Positions 22,993-33,638 of a stretch of DNA of 64,000 nucleotides are shown here, one piece after another. The notes under the pieces were generated by a model that was given only the letters and a program-made list of their open reading frames with translations, ran no database searches and was not told the DNA's origin. The position numbers were made by a program, and so were the translations under genes. Each line of letters opens with the position of its first letter. Positions within the stretch are counted from its first letter, which is position 1. Origin of the DNA: Asterias amurensis (taxonomy: Eukaryota; Echinodermata; Asteroidea; Forcipulatida; Asteriidae); assembly GCF_032118995.1 (NCBI RefSeq), contig NC_092662.1, positions 496,001 to 560,000 of the forward strand, in the 5' to 3' direction.

Positions 22993-24794
22993 TTAACTTT
23001 TAGCACCCTCGTAAGTTCCGTGTCCAAAGACACCTGTCCTAGCTGTGCAGTCTGTAGCATGGCTATCCAGCGCTTTGTTCCTCGCTTCGATAGAGCGGAA
23101 TGTTTCCAAGTGGGGGAGTTTCCTCTGGAACTTGGGCATCTGCCAGAGGGGCGGGGCTTCCACTGTTGGGCAGAACTTGCGGAGGAGGGAGGCTCGTGTT
23201 TCGTAGATTCCTTTGTTGAGGCTTTGCTGTTGATGAGAACAAGATAAAGGGGTCATAAGTGGTATTCAAAACGGTGAAAAATTGAAATAATATGTGGAAA
23301 TTTATGGCAAAGAGTGTTATGGAGAAGTACCTGGATCTTATTCTTACCTTTTGCTGGAGGCGATCTCTCTTGACAAGTTCGGTTTTCCTTCTGTCGTTCA
23401 ACCATCGGTCCTGATATCTGTGTTCTAGAAGATCAAATACTGGCGTCGAAGGTCTGAAATATAACATATATCAATTTAATAAACTTCATTATGATGATTA
23501 TCAAACAAAACTCTTGATATAAAAATGTTAAATTTGCATCAAGGATCAAACAAAATTTGTTTAAAAGCACATGATGGAATTTTGATAACTTCTGAAAGAT
23601 TGTTAAAAAATTAATTCACCCCGTCAGTTTCACTAAAATTGTTTTAGTTTGGGTCGTTTCAGTTAAACAATACTTGTTTTTGATGGTTTCATCTGAAATT
23701 TATTAATTTGGCTGTCAGTGTCAGTTCTAACAAATTTTAGACCAGAAGTAAGAGCTATCAACTGCAATTGTTCAACCTGAAAGATTGTCAATTGTTTAAA
23801 AAAGTTTTTTTACTTTTTAAGCTCTACTCGTCTGTTTCAGTCTGTTTCTTTCCAATTTTAATTTCCCTGGTCTTTATTCTCACCTTGTTGAGATTCCAAA
23901 AGTCATGGAGGCTGGTATCCTCTTAATCTTGGTCTTATTCTTCTCCTCTTCTGCAACACGGCGTCTCACGTCGTGAGTTGCTCTGTATTCAAACTGCTCT
24001 TTGGCTGTCACCAACCCAGACCCAACGCACGCTTTATTCAGTGCGACAAAGTCTCGATCTGGTTTCTTCTCCTTTCGGAAGATTGGAAGAGCCGCTGTGG
24101 GGGACCATCCAGTCATGGCTTCTGCTGCACCTCCGTCTTTGGCAAGGTTTGGTCGACCGTAGGTGAAATCATAATCAGGAAGAGTGAAGCCACGTTTGGC
24201 TGGCCTTCCAAGCTCTGTCTGTTATTGAAAAAGGGATGAAGAAAACAATGCATTTATTACATAACATGTATTTGTTATGATACCACTGGCAATGTAAGTG
24301 TAATGTTATTGCTTAAACACATTAATAATTATCAATGTTTGGTATACAGAGAAGACTGTCGGCAAAATAGTTGTTCGGTTTATGTTGCCATTGTTGGCTA
24401 AATAATGTCCTGCCTAAAAAAAATAAGTAGAGTTTGATAACACAGGCATTTATGGGTGTCCTCTATATAAAATAATTTTTTTTTTTTTTTACAGTAGACA
24501 TTTTCTAAAACTTTGTTTTGACTTTTGATAAAGGAAAACAAACATTTAATAAAAACCAAAATTAATAACATTTAATAAGTTTAAATTTTCAGCCAACTAA
24601 AAACTTGATCTTCAAACCAAGCACACAGGTAGTTAAACAATTTCCAACAAAGTCCAAATTCTGCTATAGTTATAGTATAGTATTCGTAATCATCAAAATT
24701 TTTATATCAAAATAAAAATAAATCAACCACATACCTTCATTAAGAGAGGGTTATCGAAAGCATCGGTTGGCATCCCAACTGCTGCCTGACTCAT
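22993..24794 (-). CDS. CFAP77: Cilia- and flagella-associated protein 77 (CFAP77), 4 exons, complete
   Basis: Exons on the minus strand: 24735-24794, 23884-24218, 23348-23453 and 22993-23226. Together they give 735 nt, or 244 residues, with every phase consistent. CFAP77 (human C9orf171) is an axonemal protein that stabilises doublet microtubules as an inner protein near the outer junction. Matches to the family include ELGRPAKRGFTLPDYDF, DGGAAEAM, RDFVALNKACVGSGLVTAKE, MTFGISTRPSTPVFDLLEHR, PLWQMPKFQRKLPHLETF and the C-terminal ARTGVFGHGTYEG. The start is MSQAAVGMPTDAFDNP, the only ATG in phase with the first donor. The protein is somewhat shorter than the human form. It ends tail-to-tail with FBXL6. 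An RFX X-box-like site lies about 225 bp upstream (25019-25032), as expected for a ciliary gene. Confidence 0.95.
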
Positions 24795-25018
24795 CTTGAC
24801 GACTGGTGTTTTATAAAAACCTGGATTTAAAGAAGTTTTACTCGAGTTTCTTGCGAGAGTGCCTTACAAATTTGCTATGTCCGCCGCACGAATGGTGAGT
24901 GGATATGGTGCGATTTAGTTTCGTGTAGCCACTGGTCCAGTTTATTGTTTGTTGTGTGCATGTGTTTTGTGTGTGCTGAAAAGTTGTATTGGTTACGGAG
25001 AGGCGTGGAAGAAAAGGG

Positions 25019-25032
25019 AGTCCCATGGTAAC
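25019..25032. promoter_or_regulatory. X-box-like (RFX) motif upstream of CFAP77
   Basis: AGTCCCATGGTAAC matches the X-box consensus GTTGCCATGGTAAC at 11 of 14 positions, with an intact right half-site. It lies about 225 bp upstream of the CFAP77 ATG, a usual place for RFX sites in ciliary genes. Function is inferred. Confidence 0.45.
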
Positions 25033-25099
25033 GACCAAAAGAGGGCGCTATACAGTTTTTTAACGGTCGATCAAAAACTTTATCACCCGCTGTCACTAA

Positions 25100-27370
25100 A
25101 AAACATCTAGGTGAAAATGTAACTTTGTAAACAATATCACTGGCTTTTAACTAGGTACGGCAGTTAATGAAGGTGCTCGATGGGCCCCCGATTACCGTAA
25201 GCGACCAATCCTTGATTAAAATGGGCGGTTTTTCCAAACGGGTTATTAGTAAGGAATTTGCTTTCATTCATGGCATGCGGGCATGACACCCCTCCATTTA
25301 TTTTTGTCACTCAAGACATTTTAGTGTTCTCATGTCCTTTCTCTATGGTTACACTTATAACGACTTGCATGCCCAAGCAAAGCAAAGCTGTTTTTGAGAA
25401 AATTTCTGTGATAAACCGTCACGCATGCACCCCCTGAACCGACTTGCAACGAGCCACAAGAATTCCCCTTTTATTCTTTATAACACAACGCATTATCACA
25501 ACGCATTGCAATGCGTTCCATTGAGTCGGTGGTAAATTACAAAATAGAGCCATTGCAATCAATTCAACGATTCAATAAGAACGTCACAAACAATGCTCGT
25601 TACAGCAATGAAAAACCAAACAAGAAATATCCCTGGACTCTGTGTTTTTGAGCAAGGACTTTTGTTTTAAAATGGGGCGAGACGAAAATTGGGCACTATG
25701 TGTGAATAGAAAACACACCAACGGGTTAGGGACAAGCCGCTATAGTTCATGTGGCCTGCGGACCGCGGCTGCTGTGCACGGTACATGGCCGACAATACGG
25801 CCGCGCCCCCATGGCTTTAGTGCGTCATCCCGAGTCTGTCTGTTGTTTGTCTGAGTTTGGCCTTCCCCCTAGTGTTCTAAATCATAAAATAATTGAAATG
25901 TGTACTTCCCCTGGGGGAAGAGGGGCAGTGGGGTATGAGCATCTAACGAACATCGCGTGGGCTGTTACATGTTACGGAGATTAAGGATATTCTTTCCCTC
26001 GAAGAGTTTAGGTGTTTGATGCTGTGCATAACGTCCTCAACATTCCTTGAGAACCATGCCGTGTTTTTAGTTTCTTTGTCCCTGCATTTAACAGTTCATA
26101 CAAGATTCCAGGTTGAGCACCCCGGTCTTTAGTTTCCATGGTGATGGAGACCTTTTATTTCCCCCTTTTTGTTTTAACCTTGGTCTCGATGGGTGGACCC
26201 CACCAACTATATTAGGAGAAAACAGAGATATGGGCTCATGTTTGTAGCCCTAAAAAATATTCTACAAAATACAGATTGTTTAAGAGCCCCCCCCCCCCCC
26301 CCCAATAGAAAGGCTTTCAGTGTAAAACATTGCCCCATTTGGCCCTATTTCGTGCTAATGAAATTCGAAATAATACGATATTCCGTGTGTTTCAAATAAT
26401 TAATATGTTTAGAGCTTGTGATTTTGAAACAATTTCGAGCACACGAACTGAATTATATTTTGTTATGATTTGTTTCTTGGAATATTAATATTAATACCAA
26501 TCCATAAATTTCAAATTTTAAGGGTGGCTACAAGACCTCGACAGTCGTGAAAGTTTGCAAATTTGACGTAATTTTGTCGATTCAGATGAAAGTCAGCAAA
26601 CTTCGACGAATCAGGGAAAATATTATTGTTATGAAACACCTCGCAACTTTAGAGAAAAACACAGTTGCAGACTATTAAATTTGCCGTCAATTTGTAACTA
26701 GGTCATTGTGTGACCCTCCCTCTGAGGCCATCACATTGTGTGATAATCATATTTAACTGAAAACTAGAAGGTGGTCAATTTATATAGAAGAGGTAAATTA
26801 ATTTACTCTTTCGATTACAGTGTTGTTCTTTCAGCCTCTAAAGACGCAAGGTCATTGCTTAAACTGCACTTCCTTAAATTCAACAACAAACTCACAAAGG
26901 ATAAAATTATATTCACAGTGCAGTTATGATGTTGCAAAGCGGAGTGTTGCGATTTCGAGAGAGCTATAGAGGTTGAAGTGTTTCGTCAATATTTTGACTG
27001 ATAACGCAAATAGGTGAAAACGATAGCTTTTAAAGCCTTAAGTCTTGTGATGCGTCTTGACTCTTCAGGGCTTGATACACGATCGATTTTGTTTTACCAT
27101 GATAGCGTCTCTGTTTTTTTCCTCCATCCTCTTATAGAACACTCAATCCCGGGTGTAAATCTCCATGCTGTGCCCCTTGATTACAATCTGACATTATGAA
27201 AGGCTAAACCTGGTGTGTCAGAGGTCACCAATGCGGTTCCGAGGGAGGCAACCCCCCCCCCCCGCCCCCGCCCCAGCACTAGAGAACCACACCAATGAGC
27301 ATTTTAATTGTTTTTATGTTGGACAAATTTCATTTCATTTTCTTCACCAGGCCGTCATAAAAAGTCGAAT
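25100..27370. other. Intergenic; no gene recognised
   Basis: No coding exon is supported. It contains a poly-C run (26287-26303), a second C-rich patch near 27252, and a near X-box (GTTTCCATGGTGAT, 26133-26146). AT-rich blocks around 26400-26500 show no repeat that I can match elsewhere. Confidence 0.5.
26287..26303. repeat. Poly-C tract (17 C)
   Basis: A homopolymer in the gene-poor interval between CFAP77 and the GPCR gene. Confidence 0.95.
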
Positions 27371-27378
27371 TCAGATAA

Positions 27379-27757
27379 AGGCAGTGGACACTATTGGTAA
27401 ATATCAAAGGCTAGCCTCCACAGTTGGTGTATCTCAACATATGCATAAAATAACTAAACTGTGAAAATTTGAGCTCAATCGGTCATCGAAGTTGCAAGAT
27501 AATAATGAAAGAAAAAACACCCTTGTCACACGAAGTTGTGTGCGTTTAGATGGTTGATTTCGAGACCTCAAGTTCTAAATCTGAGGTCTCGAAATCAAAT
27601 TCATGGAAAATTACTTCTTTCTCAAAAACTATGGCACTTCAGAGGGAGCCGTTTCTCACAATGTTTTATACAATCAACCTCTCCCCATTACTCGTCACCA
27701 AGAAAGGTTTTATGCTAATAATTATTTTGAGTAATTACCAATAGTGTCCACTGCCCT
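27379..27757. mobile_element. TTAA-type MITE, family II (AGGCAGTGGACACTATTGG ends), copy 1
   Basis: Terminal inverted repeats AGGCAGTGGACACTATTGGT and its complement at the right end. It is flanked by ATAA (degraded TTAA) and TTAA, pointing to a piggyBac- or Kolobok-type transposase. A central near-palindrome is built on GATTTCGAGACCTCA. It is non-coding. It matches 52981-53359 in inverted orientation and the nested copy at 48983-49451. Confidence 0.8.
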
Positions 27758-27794
27758 TTAAGAGCCTGAAAAAAATATCATCACTTGCTTGACA

Positions 27795-27850
27795 AGGCTA
27801 CTGCTGCTGCAGTTCCCCGGGGTTGAACCCCTGGGAAAACCAAGTAGCCT
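27795..27850. repeat. Nested hairpin
   Basis: The outer stem is AGGCTACT with AGTAGCCT. The inner stem is TTCCC-GGGGTT with AACCCC-GGGAA. It directly follows the family II MITE. It may be the core of another small element or a structured RNA, but nothing identifies it. Confidence 0.45.
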
Positions 27851-27859
27851 CGCCTCGCT

Positions 27860-29170
27860 CTATTATTACTCTGCTCGTCATCCCTTCTCCATTGTGATTA
27901 AACTCTCAAAAGAACATAATTACAATATTTCAATCTCATTTACTAATTGAAACTTTCTGTCTAGGAAGAACAACAAAATCCCGAGTGTTGATTGAAGGAC
28001 GACGAGTAGATACAAGTTAGTGTGTGATGTTGTTAGCCCCCATTATTGACTATTTAGCTTCTTGTGGCTAGTTCTGCAAACAACTCTTTCTCTTCGTTAC
28101 TTCTTCCATAGTGTACACTTTAAGTCGTGACAATTAAGTTCTAAAAGCAGCATTCAAAGCTATAGTCGGCAATAATTACATAAAATTCAGTGAGAACAAG
28201 CCGCAAGCCTTGGCTGTAATAATCGAGTGAACATAATCTTAACAGATTTGCGATAACCTTTTTAACGATTCAGTTTGAAGACGGTTTTCAAATAATACAG
28301 ATGGATGAAAATGTCACCCCATTTAACCATTTAGCCACTGGACCGCCCAGCCGCCTATCGATATACTGTATGTGGTAGGAGGAAACCTTGTTAGCTTGTG
28401 TTTGTAGAAAAAAGGAACGTCAAAAGAATCCTCGATAGTCATTATTAAGCTAATGAAGCTAATGATGATGAAATTATTTAGCTCTTACCCCAACAAAACG
28501 CTCATTAGTAAACACAAAGGAAACTGTATTTATTCATCATTCATGATAAAATTTTCGAAAACTCACGCCTTCGCATTTAATCAGTATAATAGTTGAGTCA
28601 GATAAAAGCCTTGAAAAGCTATTGTGTCCGTTTTATCCTTACAAACAAATATTCGCCATAAAAATTACCGTAGCCGTTTAACGAGAGACATTAATTGTTC
28701 TCATGCGAACTTGTACTTTTATACAAATATCAAGGTTCAAATTGTGCATTAAATTTAAGCTGTGGCTATCTTTTAAAATTTGAACTACGATTCCAGTAAT
28801 TAACTGCAAGAATCTTGAAATATTAGTTTTCAGCAAACTCGGGCGGTGCAGGGACTACAGGGTTAAACTATTTTGAGAAACTCACATCCACAATTCATTC
28901 CATAAGTCCATAAGCCACGTCCATTTATAACACTCATTACTTTTGTCTGTCACAAAAGTGTCACGTATTCCCTTTACCTCAAGATTTGTTTGCTAATATT
29001 TTAAAGCCAATGGCATATACTTCCTATAAGTGCCTGACGCATCTAATTTCACTTTCTTGTTTTTGTGGTCAAACAACTTTTAGGTAAGAGAGCACCTGTG
29101 ACTCTTGCGATATTTATTTATTATGATGCTCAAAATGGCCGCCGAATTGAGTAAAGGTATAATGTTTGGA
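27860..29170. other. Gene-free AT-rich interval; possible regulatory DNA
   Basis: There are no repeats that recur elsewhere in the window and no supported exon. It contains a dense run of TAAT-type and GCTAATGA motifs at 28438-28485 and a GTAAACA forkhead-like site near 28507. Its relatively clean, repeat-poor state is the main reason to note it. Confidence 0.35.
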
Positions 29171-29177
29171 TGCTACC

Positions 29178-29331
29178 TAGAATGGGAGACTTTGGAACGC
29201 TAGGTGGCAGCAGACTTACCAGGTAAATTTCCATTGTTTACGTAGTTCTGAGCATGCGCACATTACCGAGATAATGGACTTTACCTGGTAAGTCTGCGGC
29301 CACCAAGCGTCCTGAAAGGCCTTCCATTGGA
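29178..29331. mobile_element. Inverted-repeat element, about 150 bp
   Basis: Arms of about 57 bp (29180-29236 and 29272-29329) are roughly 80% identical as reverse complements. The best block is GCAGACTTACCAGGTAAA. Each arm carries TAGGTGGCAG or TTGGTGGCCG. It is non-coding and the superfamily is unknown. Confidence 0.6.
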
Positions 29332-30490
29332 CTTCTATAACTTTTACAAAAACTGAAAGTGTTGAACTCTCACTTTAAAGAGAGCAGCCAGTAACAACGG
29401 TTAGATTTAGGCCATATCTCCGTTGGGCTCCATTGGATGATGGGAATATCGTGCAATGGACACTGCTCCAAGATTGAGGACGAAGATCTATTTTAATTAA
29501 TGATATTTTGTAAACAATATATTCAGCTACTTCTGACAAAACCACATTTCAATTTAATACACCATAGAATAACAACATTTTGTGCATGGTATACAATATT
29601 ATAATGAACCTCAACAGACACGGCAAATTCTTGTTATGCAAGAACGACATGCCTCGTTATGTGCTTTGTAAAAATATAGACAGTGAACAATATAATATAA
29701 CACATTGCCAAGGCAGACGTTATTGTAGTATTAGACTCTTCAAGGTGGTATTCGGATAATGTTGCAAGGGCAAATGTACGTCTAGTGATATTATCAAACT
29801 AATTATCTTCAAAACAAGCTTAAAAATAGACTTTCAAAAAAACATGTTCTACACGTGAATGCCTATGGCTGTATTTTTGACGCCATTATAAGTCGTTTGT
29901 TGGTCACATGTATACGTCCCACACTCATTCATCGTTCACTCTCAAAAGCATTTCATACAAAGGAACTAATGGTGATTCTGACAAGACTTTTAAAAAATGT
30001 GTTAAGATGTTTTTGTTAGTATTATTTCCTTACATAAATCTTCAAAAACTAGGTATTAAAGTTCGCAGAACTTTCTTTGGGAAACGTACTTGAATAGTTG
30101 GGATCAGCACACGCGTACAATGAGTGACGTCACACTGAAAGATTATCAACTGACTGTTAAGCCGACGTGTGGCGTGGTAGTTTGGTTGGTATTAACCTTA
30201 TTCTGGTAAGCATAATTTTGTGCTTAGCTATAGGCCTAGTCTTTTTTTGTGGTTAATAGAAGCTCTATGAAATTGGGCTCTAATGCTAAATGTTACATTT
30301 GCAAATACATGGTGAATGCCCAAGCTGGACGCTCGCCAACCAGTGAAATAACTTATACTTTACATCCAAGCTTATATATCCTGCTAAAGTTACAGCGAAA
30401 ATGTGCTTACCGCTAAGAAGCAACCCCAAACTTTGCTCCACTGTGTTGTTTTGGTATAGTTGTAACCAATAACCATTGATCTACATTATA

Positions 30491-30558
30491 CTATATAAAT
30501 GGATCCATCTACCCTATTCATTATATAAATGGATCCATTATATAAATGGAGATCGATG
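30491..30558. repeat. Short tandem repeat, TATATAAATGGATCCA unit
   Basis: Three units of TATATAAATGGA(TCCAT) lie in a row with one spacer. Non-coding. Confidence 0.75.
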
Positions 30559-30659
30559 CCAATAAATGTTTCGCGTTGGACGTTGGCGGCCAGTGATTAG
30601 ATAACCAATGGCCAATTCAACCGACACAGTTATTGGTTAACGACCGCCAAAACACACCC

Positions 30660-30806
30660 AAGGGGTATGTGCGCAGATTGGGGGGGGGGACACCCCTGGG
30701 GACGAGGCTGGTTATGAGGACGTCATCAACATGTGTGAAGTTCAGCCTCGTTCACTGACCTACTCTGGGTCTTCGGCCTCGTTCTCAATTATCTGCACAC
30801 CATTTC
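30660..30806. mobile_element. Possible small inverted-repeat element
   Basis: Loose inverted repeats: GTGCGCAGATTGG at the left against CAATTATCTGCACAC at the right, and ACGAGGCTGG against GGCCTCGTT inside. A G9 run at 30681-30689 follows the left arm. The boundaries are approximate. Confidence 0.35.
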
Positions 30807-31778
30807 TCCACAGACTTAAACATCAATAAATACTTGTTTCGTGCCATTTCAAGCTTCATGGACAAGACATCCTTCGTATAATAGACGGAGTCGCATGATT
30901 AGCAACTCCGGGCTGCGATGTTAAAAGGCACTGGACGCCATTTCAGTAAGCAGTTCCGCTGATGCAACAATAGACCATAGTACAGATAATTACCATTGAT
31001 ATCAATGATATAGCAAGACATTTGTTTGCCGAAATGGCACCAATGCCCCAGAGTTCCAGTTGTTCATCTTGCGGGGCTCTATAATACGACCAATCACATC
31101 TCACACAAACTCACTCACTTTCTACCGACCCGCCCATTCAAAGTCAAACCATAAAATGAAGTTATTTTCGAGAAAACTGTTTTTGAAAACACAAAAACCG
31201 CAACGCTGATTTCAATTGCCCTGTCACACGGTTCAATTTACACGCAACCAGTTCCAGGCAATTGCAAATCGCCAAGAAGAAAAGGAACACATTTAAATGT
31301 GCACTTGGGGATCGTGAGACACTGTTTAAACAAATTGCTCCTGTGCTAGCAAAGTCGTCACGCAGCAGGCACTGCAGTTGGTTGCTTCCTCCAAGTTGCC
31401 TGTAAAGGTTGCCTCGTATGACAAGGCTCTCTTACACGCCATCAGCTTCTATCAGCAAAGACCCACTCAACCATTTTCAAGATTCTCTCACTTTACAGTC
31501 GATTTAATTTTAGACGGTGCACTAATACTTGTCGAAATGCCAATGGTTTCCGTTATTTTGAATAACAACATAGAGCAGTCACCTTCTGCTGCTTCTCATT
31601 CAGTCAAACCAACGTATACCAAACCGAGGGTGGAAGGGGAAATAGTCTGGTCCCTGTTTCTATAAAAAATAAGAAACGCATTCAGCGTGTGTGGACACAG
31701 GGTATAAGACAAAGATGGCGGAATCGTGTGCGTTCATCCAAATTATAGGGATATCAATCTCATTCATCCTTTTACATT

Positions 31779-32127
31779 GGGTGCGTTCAATTAGCTTTCC
31801 TGTGTCGACCCCGGTCTGCCCCCGGTCTGCGTACCCGGGTCGTGAATTTTGTTTCTTCGCCAAACGACATTGCAATATTGTCTTCCCCTGCCGCTGTGAT
31901 TGGCCCTTTCCGTCATAATGAAATTGGCCTGCTCTTTTACCAAGTCATTGCAATGTCGTTTGGGGAAAAAATTAGCACCATGGTCAACCCCCAATGCCCA
32001 GTGCATGACGTAACATCGAGAGGGCGAGTGTGATCGTTTGATTATAACAGCGCTCCTCAGGGGCTCATCGAGTGAGCACCACGGGGCCGACACGGGGTCG
32101 ACCCGGGGTAGGTAATCGAACGCACCC
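31779..32127. mobile_element. MITE family I, long form, about 349 bp
   Basis: The ends GGGTGCGTTCAATTAGC and its inverted partner (CGAACGCACCC) match the 475-625 element. The inside has TGTCGACCCCGG/CGGGGTCGACCCGG and a second inverted pair, CCAAACGACATTGCAAT and ATTGCAATGTCGTTTGG. The flanking 8-mers TTTACATT and CTTATACC differ only by transitions, a weak hint of an 8-bp target duplication as in hAT elements. Confidence 0.65.
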
Positions 32128-32518
32128 CTTATACCATGTAGTCCATGATATCACTTGTTTACAAAAGATCAACATAGCCTGGACTTGCGGCGCGATTATG
32201 ACTACAGGGCCTGGTTGTTATAATTATTTGATACCAAGAAAGGGGCATATCTTAAAACTTGATTAGCTGTTACTTTATATATCTCTGGAACGTGGTAGCT
32301 ATGGCACAAAATGTAAAAATGTCCCATAATGAGCAGTGTATATCTTGCCTGTTAAATGGCCACTCTATTCACAAACATACAAGGTCTTTTCAATACTGGT
32401 TCTACAACTAGGGTTGATTCCAAAAAGAGCTGAGCTTAATCTTTCATGTGCATAAGCCTTAAATTCTAATAAAAGTGTGATATGAGAGTTAAATTCACTA
32501 TATTATGGCCATGTTTGT

Positions 32519-32541
32519 AAAAAAAAAAAAAAAAAAAAAAA
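32519..32541. repeat. Poly-A tract
   Basis: About 23 A in a row, without a recognisable retroposon body on its left. Confidence 0.9.
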
Positions 32542-32890
32542 GAACATCTACTGTTATTATCTCACCCCAAAATATGAAACAAATCGAGAAAAGTGGTATA
32601 ATGTTAGTATCTATTCAATCATTCTTATAGACGGCATGATGTTGTGTGAAGACTGTATCAATTGGGCGAATCTTGTTTTTATGCAACTCTAAATCGTGTG
32701 GAAAATACCGGACATTCACTCTGAAAAGAGTCGCCCGTCATACGGCTCTTTCCGAGAATGGTATGGCGGACAAAAAGAGTTATTTTTCAAAACTCGTTTA
32801 CGTTAAGAATTAAGAGAGGCCCGGACCCTGGTATCTGCGTCTAAATGGCCCCAAAATGGGTCATTTTGACAGATCTCCTGGAGGTAAATA

Positions 32891-33071
32891 GTATACAAAT
32901 ATTGACTGCTTCGAGTGCTATGGTTAAAACTATGACTCCCGAGGTGATCCCCGGAGCGTTCTATTTTCCCGAGGCGAAGCCGAGGGAAAATAGAACGCTC
33001 CGGGGATCACCGAGGGAGTCATAGTTTTTAACCATTGCACGAGTAAAAGCAGTCAATATTTGTTTTATAAC
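32891..33071. repeat. Foldback repeat, near-perfect palindrome
   Basis: Arms of about 85 bp mirror each other: outer block CAAATATTGACTGC, middle blocks ACTATGACTCCCGAGG and GATCCCCGGAGCGTTCTATT. The centre is around GAGGCGAAGCC. It abuts the TIR element at 33065-33401 and shares its outer arm with 1519-1703 and with the first 30 bases of the window. Confidence 0.85.
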
Positions 33072-33401
33072 ACCCCAAACATTTCTAAATACTGTACTAT
33101 TATTATTAAGTTACAGACCTGAATGCTACAATCCACGGACGACGCGAATACAGATTGCAAACACTTTTACTTACTGTGTTGCATGTAGTGTCGTGCAATC
33201 CGAAATGGTTACAGACTATTAATTTATCAACCTTGTACACGCAACGGACGTCTGGGTACTGCACGACGTGTGCTAGTCTTCGGACTAGCGCATGGCAAAC
33301 CGACGCACTATCACACGGCCGTCGTCTAGCAAAACTAAGACATGTCATGTGACGCGCTCTAAACCAATGAGCAGGCAGAATACTTGCAAGGGGTGTTATA
33401 A
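33065..33401. mobile_element. TIR element with TTATAACACCCC ends, about 337 bp, intact copy
   Basis: Inverted ends TTATAACACCCC (33065-33076) and GGGGTGTTATAA (33390-33401) frame a non-coding body that includes a TTCG-capped hairpin at 33265-33296. The body matches 3281-3620 closely. The copy is intact at CTG 33092-33094, where the other copy received the Harbinger insertion. Confidence 0.75.
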
Positions 33402-33638
33402 TAAATATTAGACTCTATACAGCATCAGCCTGACCCAGAAATATTGTTCAAAATATGGCTGCTCGACAAAAATAAGCAGACTACCAGCCACATATTGTAC
33501 ATGACGTGGTCCGAACTTTTGATTGTGCTAGGCTACTTTGTATGCTTTAAGCAGCTCTCCTGGTTCCCCGAGACTCAGAATCCGGGTGAATTCTGCTGAC
33601 CCAGGTGTTTTTAGAGGGTTTAGTGTAAGTTCTGTCTG

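Noticed and set aside
31378-31665. 95-codon plus-strand frame
   Set aside because: No domain, no splice signals, repeat-rich surroundings.
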